Shown piece by piece: positions 16,689 to 24,360 of a stretch of 64,000 nt of DNA; position 1 is the first letter of the stretch; each line of letters begins with the position of its first letter. The stretch lies in NCBI RefSeq assembly GCF_900108095.1, contig NZ_FNWL01000001.1, positions 496,001 to 560,000 of the forward strand, read 5' to 3'. Under the pieces are notes generated by a model. That model did not search any database. It saw nothing but the letters and a program-made list of their open reading frames with translations, and was not told the DNA's origin. Source of the DNA: Natronorubrum sediminis. Lineage in GTDB: Archaea > Halobacteriota > Halobacteria > Halobacteriales > Natrialbaceae. A program made the translations under genes and the position numbers.

Positions 16689-18298
16689 GCGACGATCACC
16701 CCAACGCTCGTTTCTGCGACTCGGACGGCGAGTTCGAGAACCGCCAGCCGGTCGGGCCACACGCCCAGTACGACCGTGAGGCAGGCGAGCGCGACGAGCG
16801 GGAGGAGGACGGTAGCCCGGCTTTCAACGCCGTTCGGGGCTACTCGTTCCCACCGCTGTCGGTTCCGTAGCTCCGCGCTCGCGTGTCCACCGTCCGACAC
16901 TCGCTCGGATCCGTCACACCCGCCCAGCGGACCGTCGATCAGCGGCTTCGGATCCGACTTGGACGGGCTCTCGAAAAACGCGCCGTAGACGATCGGCCAG
17001 AAGTACGCCACGTTGAGTGCACCTGATACGACGAGCAGCGCCGGTACCAACGGATGGACGCCGCCACCGCCGACGAGCAGGTACCACTTGCTCGCGAACC
17101 CCGCGAACAGCGGGATGCCCGCGAGCGAACAGGCACCGATCGCGAAGGTGCCCATCGTCAGGGGCATCCGTCGCCCGACGCCGGCGATCTCGGAGACCTT
17201 CGTCACGTCGGTTTCGATCGCGAGCGCGCCGACGCAGAAGAACAGCGCGAGCTTGGCCACTGCGTGGGCGGGAATGTGAACGAGTCCGCCGACAACGCCG
17301 GCCGGAACGAGCAGCGCGATTCCGAGAACGACGTAGGAAAGGTGTGCGATCGTCGAGTAGGCTAACCGCCGTTTGAGGTCGTCCTGTCGGAGCGCGAGGA
17401 CGCTCCCGAGGAGGATCGTTACACCGGCGGCGACCGCGAGCGGCGTCGCCATCCCGAGATCGCTCGTCGCCTCCGGACCGAACACCTCGAGGACGGTCCG
17501 TGCAATGCCGAAGACGCCGGATTTGACGACGACGACGGCGTGAAGCACGCCCGAAACGGTCGTCGGCGCGACCATCGCCTTCGGGAGCCAGGCGTGGAGG
17601 GGCATCACGGCACCTTTGACCGCGAATCCGATCAATAGACTTCCCAGCGCGAGCGTGGCGACCGTCGGATTCGACGCGGCCGCATCGGTCAACCCGGGGA
17701 TCCCACCGGATTCGAAGCCGATCGTCCCGGCGAGTCCGTAGACCAGCACCGTCCCGCCGACGACTAAGGTACCACCAGCGATGACGTAGACAACGTACTC
17801 GTACCCGATGCGTCTCGCCTGCTCTGTCCCCTTGTGGGCGACCAACGGATACGTTCCTACCGTCGTCAACTCGTAGAACACGACGAGCACGAGGAGATTC
17901 GACGCGAACGCAACACCGAGGCCCGAACAGACACTCAGACACAGCGCGGCGGTGTAGCGCGTTCGGTCGTCCAACCCCATTTCTCGAGCGTATCCGACGC
18001 TGTATATCGATGTCACGACCCACAGTCCGCTCGCGACGAGCGCGAAGAGCATACCGAGCGGGTCCGCGCTGAGCTCGAGGTCGACGCCAGCAACGAGCGT
18101 TCCGAGGTTCGTCGTGGGGTTCTGTCCGGACATCACGTCGGGAACCATACTCACGACCAGTCCAAACGTGACAAGCGCTGCAACGATCGGTGCCCCGTCG
18201 CGGACGGCCGGCCGATGACGCCCGCCGACTACGACGGCAATCGCGACGAACCCGATCAGAATTGTGGCGAGCGGTCGAAGCGAGTGGACCTCCGTCAT
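16685..18298 (-). CDS. Antiporter-like (NuoM/MrpD) membrane subunit, full set of channel residues
   Basis: The 537-residue protein is the first gene of the triplet and has a complete set of proton-pathway residues: Glu143 (FYELTT), Lys228 (AVKGAVMPLH), Lys259 (VVVKSGVFG) and Lys349 (HAVAKLALFF). FAGFASKWYLL is the usual late-helix motif. An approximately 50-residue hydrophilic loop precedes the final membrane segment. A GTG two codons upstream (18304) is an alternative start. Complex I and Mrp use such subunits for H+ or Na+ translocation; none of the other Mrp (A/B/C/E/F/G) or Nuo subunits is encoded nearby. Confidence 0.88.
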   Translation of the reverse strand: MTEVHSLRPLATILIGFVAIAVVVGGRHRPAVRDGAPIVAALVTFGLVVSMVPDVMSGQNPTTNLGTLVAGVDLELSADPLGMLFALVASGLWVVTSIYSVGYAREMGLDDRTRYTAALCLSVCSGLGVAFASNLLVLVVFYELTTVGTYPLVAHKGTEQARRIGYEYVVYVIAGGTLVVGGTVLVYGLAGTIGFESGGIPGLTDAAASNPTVATLALGSLLIGFAVKGAVMPLHAWLPKAMVAPTTVSGVLHAVVVVKSGVFGIARTVLEVFGPEATSDLGMATPLAVAAGVTILLGSVLALRQDDLKRRLAYSTIAHLSYVVLGIALLVPAGVVGGLVHIPAHAVAKLALFFCVGALAIETDVTKVSEIAGVGRRMPLTMGTFAIGACSLAGIPLFAGFASKWYLLVGGGGVHPLVPALLVVSGALNVAYFWPIVYGAFFESPSKSDPKPLIDGPLGGCDGSERVSDGGHASAELRNRQRWERVAPNGVESRATVLLPLVALACLTVVLGVWPDRLAVLELAVRVAETSVGVIVA

Positions 18299-18558
18299 CG
18301 ACACTCTCGAGTGAATACCATGTCGCTGAATCGCACCACCGTCTCACGCTCCGTCCGAGCAATCACCGCTGAAACGAGGAAAAATGGTGACCTGTTTAAC
18401 ACTGTGACCCCAACCGTAGACGCGATACATAGCACCTAATGAACCCGGATGGAATAAGGTGTTGATAGGCTATCGACGGCATTTTGAGGTCTGATATCGA
18501 CGCGCTCGAGTCCGGTTTTCGAACGAGTTCGATCTGGCCCGTTTCTACGGCCGTCCCC

Positions 18559-19413
18559 TCATTCGTAGTCGTAAAACCCGGCTCCCGTCTTCTTGCCGAG
18601 TGCTCCGGCCTCGACTTTCCGCTTCAGGAGGTAAGCAGGTTTGTACCGATCACCGAGTTCCTCGTGAAGCGTCTCGGTGGCGTGGAGACAGATGTCGAGT
18701 CCGATGTGGTCCGCGAGGGTGAGCGGCCCCATCGGAACGTTGGTCCCGAGTTCCATTCCGGCGTCGATGTCCTCTTTCGAGGCGACTCCCTCGTCGTAGG
18801 CCCGAATTCCCTCGTTGATCCACGGCATCAGGATTCGATTCGTCACGAAGCCGGGCTTGTCGTCTGCTTCCCACGTCGTCTTCTCGAGGTCCGCGGCGAT
18901 GTCGTGAGCTAACTCGGTCACCTCGTCGGTCGTCAACTCACCGACGACGACCTCGACGCCCTCCATGATCGGGACCGGATTCATGAAGTGTAAGCCGACG
19001 ACGCGCTCTGGGTGCTCGAGATTCGACGCGATCGAGGTGATCGAGAGCGTGCTCGTGTTCGTCGCGAGCACCACGTCGTCCCCACAGACCCGTTCGAGGT
19101 CCGCGAAGATCTCCCGTTTGACTGGCAACTCCTCGAGGGCGGCCTCGACGACGAGGTCGCACTCCGCGAGATCCTCGAGTGTCGTCGTCCCCTCGATTCG
19201 ACGGCGGATCGTCTCTGGCTCCGCCTCGAGCGCGTCACGATTCTCGAGTCGCTCGAGGCTGTGGTCGATGGTTTCGAACCCGTTTTCGAGAAATTCTGGC
19301 TCGACGTCGCGGAGGACGACGTCGTAGCCGTTGGTTGCCGCGACTTGCGCGATGCCACTGCCCATCGTCCCCGCGCCGACGACGCCGAGACGATCGATCT
19401 GGTCACGAACCAT
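18559..19413 (-). CDS. 3-hydroxyacyl-CoA dehydrogenase (3-hydroxybutyryl-CoA dehydrogenase type)
   Basis: The 284-residue NAD(P) enzyme oxidises 3-hydroxyacyl-CoA in beta-oxidation or runs in reverse. The Rossmann loop GAGTMGSGIA is at the N-terminus, the catalytic His lies in GLHFMNPVPIMEGVEV, and the C-terminal dimer domain starts at KPGFVTNRILMPWINE. The length matches monofunctional family members. ATG 19413 is preferred because it begins about eight residues before the Rossmann strand; an upstream in-frame extension adds 17 poorly conserved residues. It stands alone, convergent to nothing, with the HhH protein gene divergent. Confidence 0.93.
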   Translation of the reverse strand: MVRDQIDRLGVVGAGTMGSGIAQVAATNGYDVVLRDVEPEFLENGFETIDHSLERLENRDALEAEPETIRRRIEGTTTLEDLAECDLVVEAALEELPVKREIFADLERVCGDDVVLATNTSTLSITSIASNLEHPERVVGLHFMNPVPIMEGVEVVVGELTTDEVTELAHDIAADLEKTTWEADDKPGFVTNRILMPWINEGIRAYDEGVASKEDIDAGMELGTNVPMGPLTLADHIGLDICLHATETLHEELGDRYKPAYLLKRKVEAGALGKKTGAGFYDYE

Positions 19414-19561
19414 GCCCGCTGCTACCGGGGACTCGATCGTAAGGGTACTGGTCACATCCGTCACGTCCGGTGGATCGATCGGACGTGATAGTTCTCAGTC
19501 ACCTCTCGAGGGGAAGTTTGAAGACTGGACGGTGAGAGATACCGGCTATCCGGTGGAACGC

Positions 19562-20422
19562 GTGAGCAAGAAACACGTTGCAGGCAATACGGGGACGGGA
19601 ACCGAAAGCGACGAGGCTGGTGGGGAGAGCGCCGTCGATCTGGGAATCGGCATCACGGTGGATCTCGGCGTCGAGCGTCTCGAGGACCTCGAGATGGAGT
19701 CGGCGGAGACGGTCGAACTGACGTTCGACGAATCTGACGTCCTCGAGGAAACAGGGAGTGACAACGGTGGACGAGCGCAGGAGAACGCGCGATCCGTAAG
19801 TCGCTCTACTTCGACGAACAAAGCGGCGGCGACCGACGGCGCACGCGACGCGCGAACGCAGGAGCTACTCACACGCCCAAAGAGCGACGCCCGCCCGATC
19901 GAATCGCGCACAATCACGCCGACGGAGCGCGAGTCGCTCGAGGCGGCCGATATCGACCCGGCCGAAATCAGGGAAAAAGCATGCTCCTATCGAATGTTAC
20001 TGGACGCCGAGGTCGAGGAGGCTACCGCAGCGACGCTCCGGCGTCGGTTCTCGCTCCCCTGGTCGTTCGAGAGCGACGGCGACCTCGAGCGACGCTCGAG
20101 TGAAGTTCGAGGATTGGGTGCGGCCGAACGCGAGTGGATCGCCCTCAGCGACGACGAGGAGTGGCAATCGTTCGAGTACGAACACGCCGCCGAGTCCGCT
20201 ATCGGTCGCGAGCAGCCGTCCGAACGGCCGTGGCCCGAACCCACGCCGGTGACGGCGGTCACGGGAGTCGGTCCCGACGACGCGGACGCGTTGGCCACAG
20301 CGGGGATTCACTCGGCGAGTCAGTTAGCACGCGCCAGCGCCTTCGAGGTCGCACGGGTGCTCGACTTGCAGGTGTTGCACGTTCGGACGTGGCGACACAA
20401 CGCTCGAGAACTGCTCGAGTAG
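19562..20422 (+). CDS. Haloarchaeal helix-hairpin-helix protein of unknown function
   Basis: The protein of about 286 residues has an acidic low-complexity N-terminal half, a middle segment (DIDPAEIREKACSYRMLLDAEVEEATAATL region) of predicted helices followed by LPWSF and EVRGLGAAEREW, and a C-terminal helix-hairpin-helix domain (VTAVTGVGPDDADALATAGI). HhH domains bind DNA without sequence preference, so a nucleic-acid role is plausible but unproven. The start is uncertain: GTG 19562 is chosen, GTG 19532 is also in frame. No partner gene is adjacent. Confidence 0.72.
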   Translation: MSKKHVAGNTGTGTESDEAGGESAVDLGIGITVDLGVERLEDLEMESAETVELTFDESDVLEETGSDNGGRAQENARSVSRSTSTNKAAATDGARDARTQELLTRPKSDARPIESRTITPTERESLEAADIDPAEIREKACSYRMLLDAEVEEATAATLRRRFSLPWSFESDGDLERRSSEVRGLGAAEREWIALSDDEEWQSFEYEHAAESAIGREQPSERPWPEPTPVTAVTGVGPDDADALATAGIHSASQLARASAFEVARVLDLQVLHVRTWRHNARELLE

Positions 20423-20556
20423 CACGCGTTGTGCGCTCGAATATCGGCGAGTGGAATCTCCTCGAATACCGAGAATTCACCTCGCGATGTGTGGGGGAGG
20501 TTCACTCCCAAATCGGCCGTCTCACCGCAACAACAACTACAATAGTACGCAATTTC

Positions 20557-20572
20557 GATGGTCCGGACCATC
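20557..20572. promoter_or_regulatory. Perfect 16-bp palindrome upstream of the aldolase TATA box
   Basis: The half-sites GATGGTCC and GGACCATC are exact inverted repeats with no spacer. The site ends 5 bp before the TTTATA element of the fba-fbp operon, overlapping the region where TFB would contact the BRE. It is a likely operator for a glycolysis/gluconeogenesis regulator. Confidence 0.6.
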
Positions 20573-20577
20573 AGAGA

Positions 20578-20583
20578 TTTATA
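20578..20583 (+). promoter_or_regulatory. TATA box of the fba-fbp operon
   Basis: TTTATA is centred about 28 nt before ATG 20608, so the aldolase message is probably leaderless. Confidence 0.6.
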
Positions 20584-20607
20584 GCGGCCTGTTGGACCTG
20601 CTAACAG

Positions 20608-21402
20608 ATGATTCCGATCGACGACTCTCCGATCGTACGCGATGGCAAGTCACTGATTCTGGCGATGGACCACGGGTTAGAACACGGTCCCGTCGACTTC
20701 GAGGACGTTCCGGAGAAACTCGACCCGTCGACGGTGTTCGAAACGGCGACCCACGACGCCGTCACCGCGATGGCAGTCCAGAAGGGTGTCGCGGAAGGGT
20801 ACTACCCGAGCTTCGAGGACGACGTCAACCTGCTCTTGAAGTTGAATGGCACCTCGAACCTCTGGATGGGCGAACCCGACTCACCGGTCAACTGCTCGGT
20901 GGACTACGCCGCTGAACTCGGTGCCGACGCCGTCGGCTTCACCGTCTACAGCGGCTCGAACAACGAAGTCGAGATGTACGAAGAGTTCCGCGACGCACAG
21001 GAAAACGCTCGCGAGCACGACCTGCCGATGGTCATGTGGTCGTACCCGCGCGGACAGGGGCTGAAAAACGACACCAAACCGAGTACGATCTCCTATGCGA
21101 CCCGCCTGGCCCTCGAGATCGGTGCGGACATCGCGAAGGTCAAGTACCCCGGCAGCCCCGAAGCGATGGAACACGCCTGCAAAGCGGCAGGAGACATGAA
21201 CGTCGTCATGAGCGGCGGCTCGAAGACCTCAGACTACGAGTTCCTCTCGACCGTCGAGGACGCCATCGACGCCGGCTGTACGGGCCTCGCCGTCGGCCGA
21301 AACGTCTGGCAGCGCGAGGACCCGACCCAACTGCTCGACGCCCTCGAGAGGGTTATCTACGAGGAGGAAACGGCGGACGCCGCACTCGAGGCGACCCAGT
21401 AG
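20608..21402 (+). CDS. fba: Archaeal class I fructose-bisphosphate aldolase
   Basis: The 264-residue enzyme belongs to the DeoC/LacD-type archaeal class IA aldolases, which cleave or form fructose 1,6-bisphosphate. The Schiff-base lysine is expected at Lys177 in [11 protein letters not shown], the same position as in characterised crenarchaeal enzymes. [11 protein letters not shown] near the N-terminus and MSGGSKTS are phosphate-binding segments. It is followed one base later by fructose-bisphosphatase, which points to a mainly gluconeogenic operon. The promoter carries a perfect palindrome. Related enzymes for 2-amino-3,7-dideoxy sugar synthesis exist, but the pairing with FBPase favours aldolase. 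Confidence 0.9.
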   Translation: MIPIDDSPIVRDGKSLILAMDHGLEHGPVDFEDVPEKLDPSTVFETATHDAVTAMAVQKGVAEGYYPSFEDDVNLLLKLNGTSNLWMGEPDSPVNCSVDYAAELGADAVGFTVYSGSNNEVEMYEEFRDAQENAREHDLPMVMWSYPRGQGLKNDTKPSTISYATRLALEIGADIAKVKYPGSPEAMEHACKAAGDMNVVMSGGSKTSDYEFLSTVEDAIDAGCTGLAVGRNVWQREDPTQLLDALERVIYEEETADAALEATQ

Positions 21403-21403
21403 G

Positions 21404-22273
21404 ATGACGGTGTCCGATCCAGTCGTCGAGTCGATCGTCGCGACGATCTCTCGCTCGGCGACCGAGATCAGACAGGGGCTCATCGGCCGTCGAAGCACCG
21501 TCGACGAGGAGAACCCGAGCGGCGAGACGCAGGTCGAAGCCGACGTCTGGGCGGACGAGCTACTCGGCGAACGCCTCCGGGCCATCGACGGCGTCGGACA
21601 GTACGCCAGCGAAGAGCGAGCCGAGGTCGACGACTGCGGTGAGGACCCCGCGACGTCGAACAGTTTCGCCGTCGCAGTCGACCCACTGGACGGCTCCTCG
21701 AACCTCAAATCGAACAACGCGATGGGGACAGTCTTCGGCGTCTACGACGACGTCCTTCCCGCTCGAGGGGAGTCCCTCGTCGCCGCGGGGTACATCCTCT
21801 ACGGGCCGATCACGACGATGGTGCTCGCGAACGAGGAGACGGTCTCGGAGTACGAGTTAACCGGGGGCGAACGGACCGTCGTCGAGGCGGACCTCACGCT
21901 CCCCGACGACCCCGTCGTTTACGGCTTCGGCGGTCGCGTTCCCAACTGGACCGACGACTTTCAGGCCTTCGCCCGCGAGGTCGAATCCGAACGCAAACTT
22001 CGCTACGGCGGAGCCATGATCGGCGACGTCAATCAGGTACTCACCTACGGCGGCATCTTCGGTTATCCCGGTCTCGAGTCCCGGCCCGAAGGCAAGTTGC
22101 GCCTCCAGTTCGAGGGGAACCCGATCGGCTACATCGTCGAACGCGCCGGCGGCCGCTCCTCTGATGGCTCACAGTCGCTGTTGAGCGTCGAACCGACGGC
22201 ACTCCACGATCGAACGCCGGTTCACGTCGGCAACGCAGACCTGATCGAGCGACTCGAGGATCGACTCGCGTAG
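21404..22273 (+). CDS. fbp: Class I fructose-1,6-bisphosphatase
   Basis: The 289-residue enzyme removes the C1 phosphate of fructose 1,6-bisphosphate. The metal/phosphate motif DPLDGSSN is at residues 93-100, SEERAEVD carries an additional metal-binding acid, and [22 protein letters not shown] is the substrate-binding end. These motifs identify the eukaryote/bacteria-like class I enzyme rather than the bifunctional archaeal class V enzyme. The start lies 1 nt after the aldolase stop, so the two are cotranscribed and together form the committed gluconeogenic step. Confidence 0.94.
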   Translation: MTVSDPVVESIVATISRSATEIRQGLIGRRSTVDEENPSGETQVEADVWADELLGERLRAIDGVGQYASEERAEVDDCGEDPATSNSFAVAVDPLDGSSNLKSNNAMGTVFGVYDDVLPARGESLVAAGYILYGPITTMVLANEETVSEYELTGGERTVVEADLTLPDDPVVYGFGGRVPNWTDDFQAFAREVESERKLRYGGAMIGDVNQVLTYGGIFGYPGLESRPEGKLRLQFEGNPIGYIVERAGGRSSDGSQSLLSVEPTALHDRTPVHVGNADLIERLEDRLA

Positions 22274-22347
22274 ACTCAGTTGGTTGCTTCGACAGCGATT
22301 TTCTGCGACCAGTTTTCGCCGACAGTGTTCCGCCGACTCCTCCCGTG

Positions 22348-22596
22348 TTATTGGTCACGATCAGAATCAGTCCATGCGGCAGTAATGGTGACGTAGAGGC
22401 CGATACCGAGAACGAGGAGGAGATAAAACGACCACCCCGGCCACGCGGTCTCGAGAAAGACGAGCGTCAGGAAGACGACCCAGCAGGTGACGATAAGGAA
22501 GTCACCGGCGAGGCGAGCGATCGTTCGAGCGACCCGTCGGACGGTGCCGACGGTGCGAGTCGTCGTGGTCGTCGTAGATGTGTCGTCTGTTGCCAT
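22348..22596 (-). CDS. Small two-helix membrane protein coupled to the protease gene
   Basis: The 82-residue protein starts with a Thr-rich stretch (seven of residues 6-14 are Thr), then has two hydrophobic helices at roughly 32-50 and 55-72 and a short charged tail. No characterised family was recognised. Its ATG at 22596 shares a base with the stop codon of the serine protease gene (TAATG), so it is translationally coupled to it. It could anchor, inhibit or help export the protease; this is inference from position only. Confidence 0.72.
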   Translation of the reverse strand: MATDDTSTTTTTTRTVGTVRRVARTIARLAGDFLIVTCWVVFLTLVFLETAWPGWSFYLLLVLGIGLYVTITAAWTDSDRDQ

Positions 22597-23768
22597 TAGA
22601 AGTGATAGCCGTACGTTTCGTTCAGCGTGTACGCGCCGATTCCCCAGACGTAACTCTGACCCGGCCACCACGTCCGTGCGTTGTTGAATCCCGCGACGAG
22701 TACGTCTTCGTCCTCCCCGTCTGGGTCGTGATAGTAGCTCACGGAGCCGCTGTCGCCGTCGGTGAGGTCCATCTCGCCACCCCAGCGGATCTGGCCGTAT
22801 CGACAGAAGTTGTCGGTAAAGCAGGTGACTGCGTCGAAGCCCTGAATTGCGCCGCTCGTGTGTCCGGTGACCGCGCCGACTTTCTCGAGGTCTTCGTCTC
22901 GAGCGATGAGGTCTGCGAGCCCCATTCGGGTGAGTTGACCGCGAACGCGAACCGGCGACTGGGCGTCGATGACGTTCGACGGTCGAACGCGATTGTCGGG
23001 GACGATCGCAGCGATGTCCTCTGTCGGGTGTGCGTGTTCGACAGTGCCCAACTCGACCGAGTCGTCGTTTTCGGTCGGAAGCGACAGACGATCGCTGTCC
23101 GGTTCGGCCCCGCCGTTGAAGGCGTGTTCGGCCGTTACGAAAAACTCCTGTTCCGTCTCTGGATCGTACATCACAGGTGCCAACGTCGCGATACTCTCTG
23201 CCGTCTCGCAGGCGATCCCGCTGGGGATATCGGGGTTCGAGATCGAATCGATGACTCGCGGCTCGATATCGTCCGGCCTGTCCTGGATGTCCTCGATGTC
23301 GACGATCGACTCGAGGTCGAGTGAAACGCCGTTGAAGAGTCCGTCGATCGCCTCGCGGATCGACTCGAGATCACTCGAGAGACCGACGGAGACGGCTGCC
23401 GTCCCGCGCTCGTAAGAGTTCGGGACGACGGCACTGCCCAAGTAGCCGGTAAACGCCGTTCTGGCCAGTAGTTCGTTCAGTTCGATCGCCTTCTCGACGG
23501 AGGCGTACCACTCCGCCGGAACGTATTGCGTTCGCTCCTCGAGCGACCACGGATCGTCGGGATCCTCCCGGACGAGTGCCGTGACGATCGGAACCTCGTC
23601 GTCGCCGGCCGACAGAAAGTCGTCGACGCCGAGGAACCCGGCGAGCCCAATCGCGTACCCGCCAGTAACGAGGGTTCGGACGAACTCGCGACGATCCATT
23701 CCGGCCTCGAGGTGGTCGCGGATCGTCGTTAGTCGATGGACGAGGTTCTCAGTGTGTGGGTGGTCCAT
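22596..23768 (-). CDS. Exported chymotrypsin-fold serine protease (S1-like)
   Basis: The 390-residue protein has a cytosolic leader, a twin-arginine stretch (MDRREFVRT from residue 24) and a hydrophobic segment to about residue 47, so Tat export is likely. A propeptide-like region of about 150 residues precedes the protease domain. The catalytic triad is visible: His215 in VTAEHAF, Asp251 in EDIAAIV and Ser340 in GDSGSVS. Cys residues near 190 and around 310 could form disulfides outside the cell. Overall it resembles bacterial alpha-lytic/streptogrisin-like enzymes. A TATA-like GCTTTAGCC lies about 40 nt upstream. Substrate specificity is unknown. Confidence 0.83.
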   Translation of the reverse strand: MDHPHTENLVHRLTTIRDHLEAGMDRREFVRTLVTGGYAIGLAGFLGVDDFLSAGDDEVPIVTALVREDPDDPWSLEERTQYVPAEWYASVEKAIELNELLARTAFTGYLGSAVVPNSYERGTAAVSVGLSSDLESIREAIDGLFNGVSLDLESIVDIEDIQDRPDDIEPRVIDSISNPDIPSGIACETAESIATLAPVMYDPETEQEFFVTAEHAFNGGAEPDSDRLSLPTENDDSVELGTVEHAHPTEDIAAIVPDNRVRPSNVIDAQSPVRVRGQLTRMGLADLIARDEDLEKVGAVTGHTSGAIQGFDAVTCFTDNFCRYGQIRWGGEMDLTDGDSGSVSYYHDPDGEDEDVLVAGFNNARTWWPGQSYVWGIGAYTLNETYGYHF

Positions 23769-24360
23769 GCCGCGAATCGAAGGTCGTAACGGGCGTTCAC
23801 CCCAGGCGGCTAAAGCTAATACTCACGTACACGGGACAGTTGTCAGCACCCGAACTGACGAGAATATTGCCGATACTCGTTATGCCTGCACCTGCTACGT
23901 CCGTTCTACCGCGTAATTTCCCGCTATTCGGACAGGTCCGATAATCGTCCGATCAAGCCGAATGTGTAAATTCGCTGAGAGAGCGAAATCGACTGCTACG
24001 CATCAGTCGCGTCACAGCAATCTAGCTATTTCGACGCACAGCGGTCGCATCAATCTCGCGGGTACGGACGCACCGCTCGAGAGAGCGCCCCCGTCTTAAC
24101 AACTGGACGACTAAACGCGAGCGTTCGTGATGGACGCCACTCCACTCAACGCTGTCTTCGTGTTGGTGACCACGGAGGCAACTGACTGTTGGGTACGCGT
24201 GCTCGACAGCCGACTCACTCCCGACCGATCCGCGTCCACGCAAGGCCATCCTCAACACACTCGTGGTGAGTTCTCCGGTCAGTCACGGTCGGTGGACGCG
24301 GGCCGGTTTTTCCGCGTCGCGGGCGAAAATGGTTTTTGACCCCCCGACACAGCATGTGTC
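23769..24360. other. Divergent promoter gap without a recognised gene
   Basis: The gap of 592 bases separates the protease and carboxyltransferase genes. A 70-codon frame at 24127-24339 (+) and an overlapping minus-strand frame show no family resemblance and are not called. The promoters of both flanking genes must lie here. No repeat or RNA gene was seen. Confidence 0.5.

Noticed and set aside
15555-16988. 477-codon plus-strand frame through the antiporter operon
   Set aside because: Arg/Asp/Glu-rich product with no domain, overlapping two clear membrane proteins on the other strand.
24127-24339. 70-codon plus-strand frame before the carboxyltransferase gene
   Set aside because: No family resemblance, no convincing promoter spacing, and overlapping alternative frames of equal quality.
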